Assembly: GCA_025456495.1 (NCBI GenBank)
Contig: JALOKO010000006.1
Coordinates: forward strand, 1 to 25,641
Direction of reading: 5' to 3'
DNA: 25,641 nucleotides
Source of the DNA: Bryobacterales bacterium
GTDB taxonomy: Bacteria; Acidobacteriota; Terriglobia; Bryobacterales; Bryobacteraceae
Part shown: positions 1 through 6,619 of the stretch, piece by piece
Position numbering within the stretch: position 1 is the first letter of the stretch
How the letters are laid out: each line of letters opens with the position of its first letter
Made by a program: the position numbers and the translations under genes
The notes under the pieces: model-generated
Told to the model about the DNA's origin: nothing
Seen by the model: the letters and a program-made list of their open reading frames with translations, nothing else
Databases searched by the model: none

Positions 1-408
1 GCCTGGATCTGGGTGCGGCCCTATGAAGCGCAGCCGGAATCCCCTGACCCTGAGTATCCCTTCTGGCTGAACACCGGACGGGTGGTGGAGCACTGGCATT
101 CCGGGTCAATGACCCGCCGCATCCCCGTGTTGCACAAGGCAATGCCCTCAGCCTACGTGGAGTTGCATCCGGCGGACGCCAAGGCCCTGGGAATTCGGAA
201 CGGAAACATGGTGCGGTTGGTTACTCGCCGAGGGTCCATGGAGTTCCCCGCGGCGATCGATAAGCGTGGCCGTCCTCAGCGTGGCATGGTGTTCGTGCCA
301 TTCTTCGACGAGGGCAAGCTGATTAACGAACTCACCTTGGATGCCTTCTGCCCCATTTCAAAACAGCCCGACTACAAAAAGTGTTCTGTGCGGGTGGAAA
401 AGGTGTAG
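1..408 (+). CDS. napA: Periplasmic nitrate reductase catalytic subunit NapA, C-terminal fragment
   Basis: Only the last 135 codons are present; the reading frame is open to base 1, so the gene starts upstream. NapA is the Mo-bis-MGD and [4Fe-4S] enzyme that reduces nitrate to nitrite in the periplasm. The visible part is the C-terminal molybdopterin dinucleotide-binding domain. It contains the family's TGRVVEHWHSGSMTRR stretch, the GNMVRLVTRRG segment, FVPFFDEGKLINELTLD, and the terminal PISKQPDYKKCSVRVEKV, which closely follows the C-terminus of proteobacterial NapA and differs from NarG or NasA. The next gene begins 3 nt after the stop, so the two are surely co-transcribed. The Tat signal, FeS cysteines and Mo-ligating cysteine lie outside the window and could not be checked. 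Confidence 0.93.
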   Translation, partial: AWIWVRPYEAQPESPDPEYPFWLNTGRVVEHWHSGSMTRRIPVLHKAMPSAYVELHPADAKALGIRNGNMVRLVTRRGSMEFPAAIDKRGRPQRGMVFVPFFDEGKLINELTLDAFCPISKQPDYKKCSVRVEKV

Positions 409-411
409 GCC

Positions 412-1125
412 ATGCCGAATCAGTGGAAAAAGAACCGGAAGATCATGATCGGTGTGTTCGCGCTGCTGATGCTTACCTTTGTGGTGGTGGTTGGCAAAAG
501 CGTACAGGCGGACCGCACACCCGTGGCTGCAGACCTGATTAGTGATGGAGGTCTACCTTCGCTGCGCACAGAGACCGGTGTGTTTCAGGAAGCCTCGCGC
601 GCGTTGGCCTTCAAGGCGATGCCCGACGCGGGGGACCATGCCCGTTCGCTGAACGACTACTATGCGCGCCGGGCCTATCCAGGCGCGCCGCCCGCCATTC
701 CGCACGGTGAGCTGAACGGATCTACCTTCGGGCCGGCGCCATGTTTGGGTTGCCATCGAAGCGGCGGCTACGTGCCCCAATTCAAGGCATTCGCACCCAT
801 TACTCCCCACCCGGAGTTGACCTCCTGCAACCAGTGTCATGTTGAGGCGGGCAATGTGGGTTCGTTCCGGGAAACGCAATTCGTCGCCGCCTCGGCCCCA
901 CCCATCAACCAGCAGGCTCTCACGGGTGCGCCACCTCCCATCCCGCATGGGCTGGATATGCGCAACAGTTGCCTGTCCTGCCACGCAAGCCCATCCGCGC
1001 CGAAGGAAATTCGTACCGATCACCCTGAGCGGGTGAACTGTCGGCAGTGCCATGCGGCCGTGGTGGAGAACGGCCAACAGAGTGTGTTTGAACGCTTCGA
1101 TGGAGGCGCACCATGGCATCCGTAG
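412..1125 (+). CDS. Tetraheme c-type cytochrome with two NapB-like halves
   Basis: 237 residues. One hydrophobic helix (about residues 11-30) after a basic start suggests an uncleaved anchor or a signal peptide, placing the rest in the periplasm. Four CxxCH heme-binding motifs are at residues 111-115, 139-143, 187-191 and 210-214. Each pair is preceded by the same phrase, GAPPAIPHG (91-99) and GAPPPIPHG (172-180), and each second heme follows a histidine-proline-glutamate phrase (HPEL, HPER), so the protein looks like two tandem diheme NapB-type units. Classical NapB has only two hemes. It lies 3 nt downstream of napA and is the likely direct electron donor to it. Assignment as a NapB functional equivalent is inference from position and motif; it could also be regarded as a separate multiheme family. 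Confidence 0.85.
   Translation: MPNQWKKNRKIMIGVFALLMLTFVVVVGKSVQADRTPVAADLISDGGLPSLRTETGVFQEASRALAFKAMPDAGDHARSLNDYYARRAYPGAPPAIPHGELNGSTFGPAPCLGCHRSGGYVPQFKAFAPITPHPELTSCNQCHVEAGNVGSFRETQFVAASAPPINQQALTGAPPPIPHGLDMRNSCLSCHASPSAPKEIRTDHPERVNCRQCHAAVVENGQQSVFERFDGGAPWHP
1102..1106 (+). promoter_or_regulatory. Ribosome binding site of the tetraheme lipoprotein gene
   Basis: GGAGG lies 6 nt before the ATG at 1113, inside the end of the preceding gene. It supports the start that overlaps the upstream stop by 13 nt, and so translational coupling of the two cytochrome genes. Confidence 0.7.
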
Positions 1126-1781
1126 TCCAACCGATGGGGCTGGTTGCCCTAATCTTCTTGTTCCTCAACCTGCTGCTGACAGGTTGCGGGGCGAAGGCTG
1201 CGCCCACCGCGGAGCCCCATGCCCACGGCACGTTCCTGCAGCAGCTTCGACAGACTGACCAACCCGTTCCTCACCCGGGAGTGGAATCAGTGTTGGCGAA
1301 ACGCGATGGCGTCGCTGTGCCCGTGGAGGGCTTTCCTGCTCATCCACCTTTCCAGACCATCGCCCGTTCCAACAGCATGGAAACCTACCCATGCAGCCAG
1401 TGCCACGATAAGCCGCTTGCTGGCATGCTGGCCCTTCGCAGGAAGGACCAACCCAATTCCCACTGGCAGGTGAAGTTGCAGCATGCGCCGGACAACATCA
1501 TGTCCTGCCAGACCTGCCACGGTGAGGGCGATATGAACCAGTTGGTCACCCTCACGGGTAAGCAGGTGTCGATGGATGCCCCCTATCAGGTCTGCGCCCA
1601 GTGTCACGCTTCGCAGGTGAACGACTGGGCAGGCGGGGCACACGGAAAGCGGTTGGGCGGATGGGCGCCACCCCGCGTTGTCCAGACGTGTACGGGTTGT
1701 CACAATCCGCATGCGCCTGCTTTTGAATCTCGCTGGCCCGCCGTGCTCGGCAAGGGCGATGCGAACTATCCGGGGAGATAA
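1113..1781 (+). CDS. Tetraheme c-type cytochrome, probable lipoprotein
   Basis: 222 residues. The N-terminus is a hydrophobic signal ending in a lipobox, LLTGC, with Cys25 as the predicted lipidated residue, so the protein should be membrane-tethered on the periplasmic side. Four CxxCH motifs follow at residues 94-98 (CSQCH), 132-136 (CQTCH), 161-165 (CAQCH) and 193-197 (CTGCH), with several free histidines (HW, QHAP, GAHG, NPHA) available as distal ligands. It overlaps the preceding cytochrome gene by 13 nt and is followed 4 nt later by an FeS protein gene. The likely role is carrying electrons from the FeS/NrfD module towards the NapB-like protein and NapA; this is inference from gene order. 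I do not recognise a named subfamily, although the motif spacing resembles small NrfB/NapC-independent multiheme proteins. Confidence 0.82.
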   Translation: MASVVQPMGLVALIFLFLNLLLTGCGAKAAPTAEPHAHGTFLQQLRQTDQPVPHPGVESVLAKRDGVAVPVEGFPAHPPFQTIARSNSMETYPCSQCHDKPLAGMLALRRKDQPNSHWQVKLQHAPDNIMSCQTCHGEGDMNQLVTLTGKQVSMDAPYQVCAQCHASQVNDWAGGAHGKRLGGWAPPRVVQTCTGCHNPHAPAFESRWPAVLGKGDANYPGR

Positions 1782-1785
1782 CCAG

Positions 1786-2796
1786 ATGCGTGTGAATCAG
1801 AGTATCGATGATCTGGTGCAAATCCAGCCCGCCCCGCCGCCCGGGGATGCCAGTCGCAATCCCGTGGAGCAGTTGTTGGGCCTTCAAGTGGACCGGCGCA
1901 CCGCGGTGGCCATGGCTGGCACTGCACTCGCCGCCGGAGCCGGGTTGCTGAACGCAGCGTTCAATCCGTTCGGAACCGCGGAATCCAAGGAGAAGGCCAA
2001 GCTCGAATGGGCGGAATTCTTCCAGGGCAACTTCCGCCTAATGTCCTCAGACGAGAAGCAGGATACCGTTCGGCGCTTGGAACGGCTGTACGAAATGGAA
2101 AGCGGCAAGTCCATCCGAGTCTCCGCCGATGGCCCGCGTGAGCGCGTGCTGTATGGCTATGCCTTCAACGTGTCGCGCTGCGAAGGCTATATGGATTGCG
2201 TCCGCGCCTGTGTCCAGGAAAACAACCAGGACCGTTCTTCCAATATGGCCTATATCCGTATCCACGAGCACGAAAAGGGCGAGATCAACTTTGAACACGC
2301 CTCGGACGACTTTTATCACCAGGTGCCCGCGGCTGGGCATTTCTATATCGGCACCCAATGCTACCACTGCCAGAATCCACCCTGTACCAAAGTCTGCCCA
2401 ACACAAGCCACATGGATGGAGCCCGACGGTATTGTCGTGGTGGATTACAACTGGTGTATCGGTTGCCGCTACTGCATGGCTGCTTGTCCCTATGACGCCC
2501 GACGCTTTAACTGGAGTGACCCTTCGGTGCCCGAAGAGGAGTTGAACCCGAATCAGCACTATCTGGGAAATCGGATGCGCAAAAAGGGTGTGGTGGAGAA
2601 GTGTACGTTTTGCATTCAACGCAGTCGTAACGGGAAAAGCCCGGCCTGCGTAGAAGCCTGCCCCACGGGCGCGCGCATCTTTGGCAATCTGCTGGACCCG
2701 GATAGTGAAATTCGCTGGGTGCTGGCCAACAAGAAGGTCTTCCGGCTGAAGGAAGATCTGGGCACAGAGCCGAAGTTATGGTATTTCATGGACTAA
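1786..2796 (+). CDS. Four-cluster ferredoxin-type FeS subunit (NrfC/DmsB/DsrO-like), Tat-type N-terminus
   Basis: 336 residues from the ATG at 1786, which has GGGGAG upstream; a longer frame exists but would overlap the previous gene. A twin-arginine pair (DRRTAVAMAG, residues 36-45) precedes a hydrophobic stretch, suggesting Tat export, though the n-region is long and the usual F/L after RR is missing. Cysteine groups are at 132/138/142, 192/195/200/204, 224/227/230/234 and 273/276/288/292, the pattern of NrfC/DmsB/PsrB proteins that pass electrons between a membrane quinol site and a periplasmic redox partner. In the first group the expected second cysteine is Tyr135. The end of the protein and the start of the NrfD-like gene are 17 nt apart. 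In families of this type the FeS protein binds the NrfD membrane subunit; here it probably relays quinol electrons to the cytochromes. Confidence 0.9.
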   Translation: MRVNQSIDDLVQIQPAPPPGDASRNPVEQLLGLQVDRRTAVAMAGTALAAGAGLLNAAFNPFGTAESKEKAKLEWAEFFQGNFRLMSSDEKQDTVRRLERLYEMESGKSIRVSADGPRERVLYGYAFNVSRCEGYMDCVRACVQENNQDRSSNMAYIRIHEHEKGEINFEHASDDFYHQVPAAGHFYIGTQCYHCQNPPCTKVCPTQATWMEPDGIVVVDYNWCIGCRYCMAACPYDARRFNWSDPSVPEEELNPNQHYLGNRMRKKGVVEKCTFCIQRSRNGKSPACVEACPTGARIFGNLLDPDSEIRWVLANKKVFRLKEDLGTEPKLWYFMD

Positions 2797-2813
2797 TTCG
2801 AAGGGAACCGGGA

Positions 2814-4112
2814 ATGGCGACACAACCTCTCATTACTGATCCAGTAACCGCTTCACCGGCATCCTGGGGTGCTCCCCTGGCAGCCTTGCGCGAGTTCGTC
2901 GTTGATGCCGTCGATGAGGCCACGCATGGCAGCCGCGCCTACCACTTATGGATGGCCACGCTGACGCTCATCATGTGTTGTGGAGCTTATGCCTACAGTA
3001 CGCAGCTGAGCACCGGCCTTGCCGTCACCGGCATGCATGACCATGTCAGTTGGGGCCTGTATATCTCAAATTTCACCTTTCTGGTGGGCGTTGCCGCCGC
3101 TGCCGTTGTGCTGGTATTACCCACCTATGTCCTGCACGATGTCGCCTTCAAGAAGGCAGTGCTGATTGGGGAAGCCATGGCGGTTGCCGCCGTGGTGATG
3201 GCCATTGGATTTGTGGTGGTGGATGTCGGTGGCCCGGCCAGATTATGGCATGTCACGCCAATGATTGGGGTATTCAACTGGCCACAATCCCTGCTTGCCT
3301 GGGATATAGTGGTGTTAAATGTCTATCTCATCATCAATGTCACGGTGCCATTCTATATCTTGTTCAGCCACTATCGAAACCGCGAGCCGGACCCCCGCTT
3401 CTATGTGCCTGCGATGTTAATGTCGATTCTGTGGGCAGTTTCGCTGCATCTTGTAACCGCCTTTCTGTTCGCCGGATTGGCAGCTCGTCCACACTGGAAC
3501 AATGCCCTGATGGGTCCGCGCTTTCTGGCCACCGCTTTCACCGCCGGACCTGCCCTGATGATTCTGGTGCTTCAGGTAATTTCTAAGCAAACCGCTTACA
3601 AAATTCGTACCGAGACAATCGCCAAGATGGCCCTGGTTGTCACGGTAGCGGCCCAAATTACCGTGGTCATGACGATATCGGAGATGTTCAAGGAGTTTTA
3701 CTTCCCCACCCATCACAGCATGAGTTCGCAATATCTGTTCTTTGGCCTGGACGGACATCATGCCTTGCGGCCGTGGATTTGGACTGCCATTGGAATCATC
3801 GTTCTCGCAACTGCCATCCTTTCCATACACAAGCTCCGCCGTAACCCCTGGACACTGAATGTGGCATGCGTATTACTGTTCATCGGTATTCTGATTGAAA
3901 AGGGCCTTGGCACTGTAGTGCCCGGGTTCATCCCCGAGAACTGGGGCAAGATCCACGAATACGTACCCACCTCCACGGAATTGGTGGTTTCCGCGGGAAT
4001 CTGGGCCGGGGGCGCCTTCTTGTTCACCATCCTTGCGAAGGTGGGCGTGGCGGTTGAACTCGGACAGATTCGAGTGAGCCCTGCTAACTCCGGCCCTGGC
4101 GACCGCGCCTGA
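2814..4112 (+). CDS. NrfD/PsrC-type quinol-interacting membrane subunit
   Basis: 432 residues from the ATG at 2814, preceded by AAGGGAACCGGGA; a start further upstream would sit inside the previous gene. It has about ten hydrophobic segments separated by short loops, starting with the helix around LTLIMCCGAYAY and continuing to a last helix before the hydrophilic C-terminus. Features typical of NrfD/PsrC proteins are visible: HDHVSWGLYISNFTFLVG in the second helix region, GPARLWH after the fourth, and a long central part with PHWNNALMGPRF. The family oxidises or reduces quinol without heme and pairs with a four-cluster FeS protein, which is the gene immediately upstream. Together they could substitute for NapC or NapGH as the quinol dehydrogenase for NapA. 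That role is inferred from the operon. Confidence 0.9.
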   Translation: MATQPLITDPVTASPASWGAPLAALREFVVDAVDEATHGSRAYHLWMATLTLIMCCGAYAYSTQLSTGLAVTGMHDHVSWGLYISNFTFLVGVAAAAVVLVLPTYVLHDVAFKKAVLIGEAMAVAAVVMAIGFVVVDVGGPARLWHVTPMIGVFNWPQSLLAWDIVVLNVYLIINVTVPFYILFSHYRNREPDPRFYVPAMLMSILWAVSLHLVTAFLFAGLAARPHWNNALMGPRFLATAFTAGPALMILVLQVISKQTAYKIRTETIAKMALVVTVAAQITVVMTISEMFKEFYFPTHHSMSSQYLFFGLDGHHALRPWIWTAIGIIVLATAILSIHKLRRNPWTLNVACVLLFIGILIEKGLGTVVPGFIPENWGKIHEYVPTSTELVVSAGIWAGGAFLFTILAKVGVAVELGQIRVSPANSGPGDRA

Positions 4113-4165
4113 TCGTCCTCATTGGGATATGATTTCGATGGTGTCCGCTGAGGAGAGGGCAAAGC

Positions 4166-4537
4166 ATGAAGCTGCGTGTACATGGCAATACCGTCCGCTT
4201 GCGGTTGCGGAAATCAGAGATTGACCGTTTTGCCAACGAAGGCATTCTGGAGGAGGGTCTGCGGATCGGCGCTGGCGACCTGGGCTACCGCCTGGAGCGC
4301 TTCGATGGCGATGAGGTGCAGGCCGACTTCGACTCCGGTGTATTGCGCATTTACGTTCCCTCCGCCGTCGCCGCGGACTGGGTGCATTCAGAGGAAGTGG
4401 GCATTTACGCCACCACGCCAACCGTGGAAGTGATTCTGGAAAAGGAGTTCCGCCGAACTTCGCAGAAAACTGAGTTTGATGCGGACCTCTATCCCAATCC
4501 CCGGGCCGGGAAACACCTGCAGCAGATTGAAGGCTAA
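4166..4537 (+). CDS. Small conserved protein, DUF7009-like
   Basis: 123 residues, with GAGGAGAGGG upstream of the ATG at 4166. It has no signal peptide or membrane helix, so it is probably cytoplasmic. The opening KLRVHGNTVRLRLRKSEIDRF and the later segment VLRIYVPSAVAADW match a short uncharacterised family that I recall as DUF7009; the label is from memory and not checked. The sequence alternates short beta-like stretches with charged loops and contains no cysteine, so it is not a redox carrier. It follows the NrfD gene by 53 nt in the same direction and may be the last gene of the nitrate reductase operon, but I see nothing that fixes its role. Confidence 0.75.
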   Translation: MKLRVHGNTVRLRLRKSEIDRFANEGILEEGLRIGAGDLGYRLERFDGDEVQADFDSGVLRIYVPSAVAADWVHSEEVGIYATTPTVEVILEKEFRRTSQKTEFDADLYPNPRAGKHLQQIEG

Positions 4538-4622
4538 GCAGGCTATTCCGCAGCCCGGCAAAGCCACGCGTAGGGCAGACTTGCGGCCTCCCGTCCCTGT
4601 TTGACAAGATGGTGGCCATCCC

Positions 4623-4630
4623 GGAGGAGG
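4623..4630 (+). promoter_or_regulatory. Ribosome binding site of the ThuA-domain gene
   Basis: GGAGGAGG sits 9 nt before the ATG at 4640. It selects this start over one 39 nt upstream, and the chosen start leaves a normal signal peptide at the N-terminus. Confidence 0.7.
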
Positions 4631-4639
4631 GGTAGTGGC

Positions 4640-5470
4640 ATGAGACGTTCCGCGTTTGTAGTAGCGTTTGTGGCGCTGCTGGTGTTGGTGGCGCATGCCT
4701 TCGCGCAAGGGCCACGCCCGCGCGCAAAGAAGCGTGTGATGGCCGTCGGCATTACTGTTGGTTTCTATCATGATTCCACCACCGAGGCCCTGGTGACTGT
4801 GGAACAGCTAGGCCGTGAAAGTGGATTATGGGATACCTACATCTACACAGACATCGAAGCCATCACTAAGGAAAAGCAGCGCGGTAATAAGAAGAATTTA
4901 GATGACTTTGACGCCATCTTCTTCATGACCACAGGGGAGCTACCGTTCACCGAAGAACAGAAGAAGTCCTTTTTAGCCTTTATCCATGATGAGGGAAAGG
5001 GATTCATCGGCGCTCATTGCGCAACGGATACCTTCTATAAGTGGCCGGAATATGGTGAAATGTTGGGTGGTTACTTTGATCATCACCCATGGAACACGTT
5101 CGACGCACCGATTGTGGTAGAGGATCCCACCCATCCCATGGTGCAGCACTTTCCGCGTGAATTTACACTGAACGACGAAATCTACCAGTTCAAGGACTGG
5201 AACCGGGACAAAATGCGGGTGCTGATGGCGCTGGATTCGAAAAAGCTGGACTTGACCAAGAACAACGTAAAGCGCGCTGACCGGGACTTTGCCGTGTCCT
5301 GGGTGAAGCGCTACGGCGAAGGCCGGGTTTTCTATTCCACGTTGGGCCACACCACGGAAAGTTGGCGTGACCCACGTGTACGGAAGATGTGGTTTGAGGG
5401 GATTCGATGGGCGCTCAAGATCGGCCCCGATGTCCCCACTGCTCCCGTTACCAAGCCGCAATCAGAATAA
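4640..5470 (+). CDS. Secreted ThuA-domain protein
   Basis: 276 residues. A cleavable signal peptide is clear (RRSAFVVAFVALLVLVAHAFAQG). The rest is one ThuA domain, a class-I glutamine-amidotransferase-like fold. Diagnostic parts are the N-terminal FYHDSTTEALVTVEQLG, the DAIFFMTTGELPFTEEQKK strand-loop, GKGFIGAHCATDTFYKWPEYG, the LGGYFDHHPW stretch, and VSWVKRYGEGRVFYSTLGH near the end. The Cys in GAHCATD occupies the elbow position of the amidotransferase fold, but catalytic activity is not established for the family. ThuA was named for trehalose utilisation; in Acidobacteriota and Planctomycetota such proteins are abundant and usually found near sugar oxidoreductases. Here the nearest are 5.6 kb away, so a link is only suggestive. 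The gene stands alone and is convergent with the next one. Confidence 0.88.
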   Translation: MRRSAFVVAFVALLVLVAHAFAQGPRPRAKKRVMAVGITVGFYHDSTTEALVTVEQLGRESGLWDTYIYTDIEAITKEKQRGNKKNLDDFDAIFFMTTGELPFTEEQKKSFLAFIHDEGKGFIGAHCATDTFYKWPEYGEMLGGYFDHHPWNTFDAPIVVEDPTHPMVQHFPREFTLNDEIYQFKDWNRDKMRVLMALDSKKLDLTKNNVKRADRDFAVSWVKRYGEGRVFYSTLGHTTESWRDPRVRKMWFEGIRWALKIGPDVPTAPVTKPQSE

Positions 5471-5507
5471 GGCCGCCTTTCCGCGGCGTCTGGCTACCAG
5501 GCTTGGC

Positions 5508-5858
5508 CTATGGTTGCGGCGCCGCGGGAACCCGCTTTGCCACGATCTCCAGCGTCCGACTTCCCACATCCGCCGAGATCTTCATCTCATCGCCGCTGAC
5601 GATTCCTTTGTGAATCACGGTGTACTCGCCGGTGGCGATGGTGAAGGTGAGCGTCTCGCCTTCTACTTTTCCGTCGCTGATGCTGATGGTTCCCATCTGG
5701 CTGCTTGCGGTCCCCGTGAGTTTGCCATCTTCGGCCTTGAAGTCGTATTCGATCTCAAGGCTCCCATTATCGGTCTCCAGCGTGCCCTTCCACTTTCCCG
5801 TGGCATCTGCGGCAAACACCGTGGCAGCCATTAGCAGCACAGCCCATATCAATCGCAT
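5508..5858 (-). CDS. Small secreted beta-rich protein, unknown function
   Basis: 116 residues. I chose the ATG whose codon lies at 5856-5858 because it gives a compact signal peptide (MRLIWAVLLMAATVFA) and has GGGAG upstream; a longer frame adds only nine hydrophilic residues. The mature part starts ADATGKWKGTLET and alternates short strands: EIEYDFKAEDGKLTGTASS, ISISDGKVEGETLTFTI, VIHKGIVSGDEMKISADV. This pattern (GxWxG..., DGxLxGT..., I..GxVxGxxLxF) recurs in small exported lipocalin/streptavidin-like proteins common in Acidobacteriota. It has no cysteines and no catalytic motif. Its 3' end faces the ThuA gene, with 37 nt between the two stop codons. Function is not known; binding of a small ligand is a guess from the fold type. 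Confidence 0.8.
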   Translation of the reverse strand: MRLIWAVLLMAATVFAADATGKWKGTLETDNGSLEIEYDFKAEDGKLTGTASSQMGTISISDGKVEGETLTFTIATGEYTVIHKGIVSGDEMKISADVGSRTLEIVAKRVPAAPQP

Positions 5859-5933
5859 TGGTCCTGATCTCCCTTCCTCGTGCACGGCGCTTCATTGATG
5901 GCCGTCGATCTCACTACTGTAATGCATGTGACG

Positions 5934-5966
5934 CATCCGGGACGCGTTTCGGGGGTGGCCCGGATG
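5934..5966 (-). terminator. Inverted repeat behind the methyltransferase gene, possible terminator
   Basis: CATCCGGG at 5934-5941 and CCCGGATG at 5959-5966 form a perfect 8-bp stem around a 17-nt loop, starting 9 nt beyond the methyltransferase stop on the minus strand. There is no T-run after it in the minus direction, so termination is uncertain; it might instead be an operator for the small secreted protein gene that starts at 5858. Confidence 0.3.
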
Positions 5967-5974
5967 TGGTTTTG

Positions 5975-6571
5975 TTACCGTTGGGTTGCCACCAGCCGCA
6001 CCACCGCCGCCTCGCCACGATGCGCGTCGCTCTCATCCAGCGCAATCCGGCACTTTTCCAACTGCTGGATGCGAGCGTCGACGAAGTCCGTCCGCAGAAT
6101 GTCTTCGGTGTAGAGCAGGTCCACGTCCTTGGGGCCGCCGGAACGGAAGCGCAGTTGCTCTTGATGGAAGGCCTCCAGAATCAGCAATCCGCCAGGCTTG
6201 AGGGCCTTCAGCATATTCGCGTGAATGCGGGGCCGCACCGCTGATGGCATGTGGAAGAAGATGGAGGCAATCACATCGTAGGCAGACTGTGGCCAGTCCC
6301 AGGTGAAGAGGTCAGCCTGTTCGGCCAGGATCTCCACCCCCTCCTGGTCAGCCAGTTTCCGCGCCTTCGCAACCCCGGATGCCGCGCCATCCACGGTATG
6401 CACGTCCAACCCCAGCGTGGCCAGCCAGACACCGTTTCTGCCCTCGCCATCGGCGGGAACCAGCGCCCGCATTCCGGCGTGCAGGCGATGCCGCTGTTCT
6501 GCCAGAAACTGGTTCGGCTCTTCGCCGTAGAAGTAGTCTTCGCCCGCGTAGCGGAGGTCCCAGTTCACCAT
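5975..6571 (-). CDS. Class I SAM-dependent methyltransferase (TehB/UbiE-like)
   Basis: 198 residues, cytoplasmic. The N-terminus WDLRYAGEDYFYGEEPNQFL is typical of small TehB-related methyltransferases of unknown substrate. Motif I is PADGEGRNGVW (residues 39-49), where an ExGxGRN-type loop binds S-adenosylmethionine; the usual acidic end of strand 2 is D61 in HTVDGA. Motif II/III follow as DLFTWDWPQSAYDVIASIF and LKALKPGGLLILEAF, the classical post-I and post-II signatures. The C-terminal region holds the substrate cap, with DVDLLYTEDILR. The gene runs opposite to the ThuA gene and in the same direction as the aldo/keto reductase, 48 nt from that gene's stop, so the two may be co-transcribed. 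Tellurite resistance has been assigned to some relatives, but nothing here proves it. Confidence 0.87.
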   Translation of the reverse strand: MVNWDLRYAGEDYFYGEEPNQFLAEQRHRLHAGMRALVPADGEGRNGVWLATLGLDVHTVDGAASGVAKARKLADQEGVEILAEQADLFTWDWPQSAYDVIASIFFHMPSAVRPRIHANMLKALKPGGLLILEAFHQEQLRFRSGGPKDVDLLYTEDILRTDFVDARIQQLEKCRIALDESDAHRGEAAVVRLVATQR

Positions 6572-6619
6572 GGAAGTTCACCCAAAAACACGATGATAGC
6601 GGGCGGCGGGGATGCTCCG

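Noticed and set aside
1..4537. Assignment of the first gene to formate dehydrogenase or assimilatory nitrate reductase
   Set aside because: The GRVVEHWHSGSMTRR stretch and the KKC..EKV ending fit NapA specifically.
5472..5487. GCCGC/GCGGC stem between the convergent ThuA and small secreted protein genes
   Set aside because: Only 5 bp with no T-run; too weak to call a terminator.
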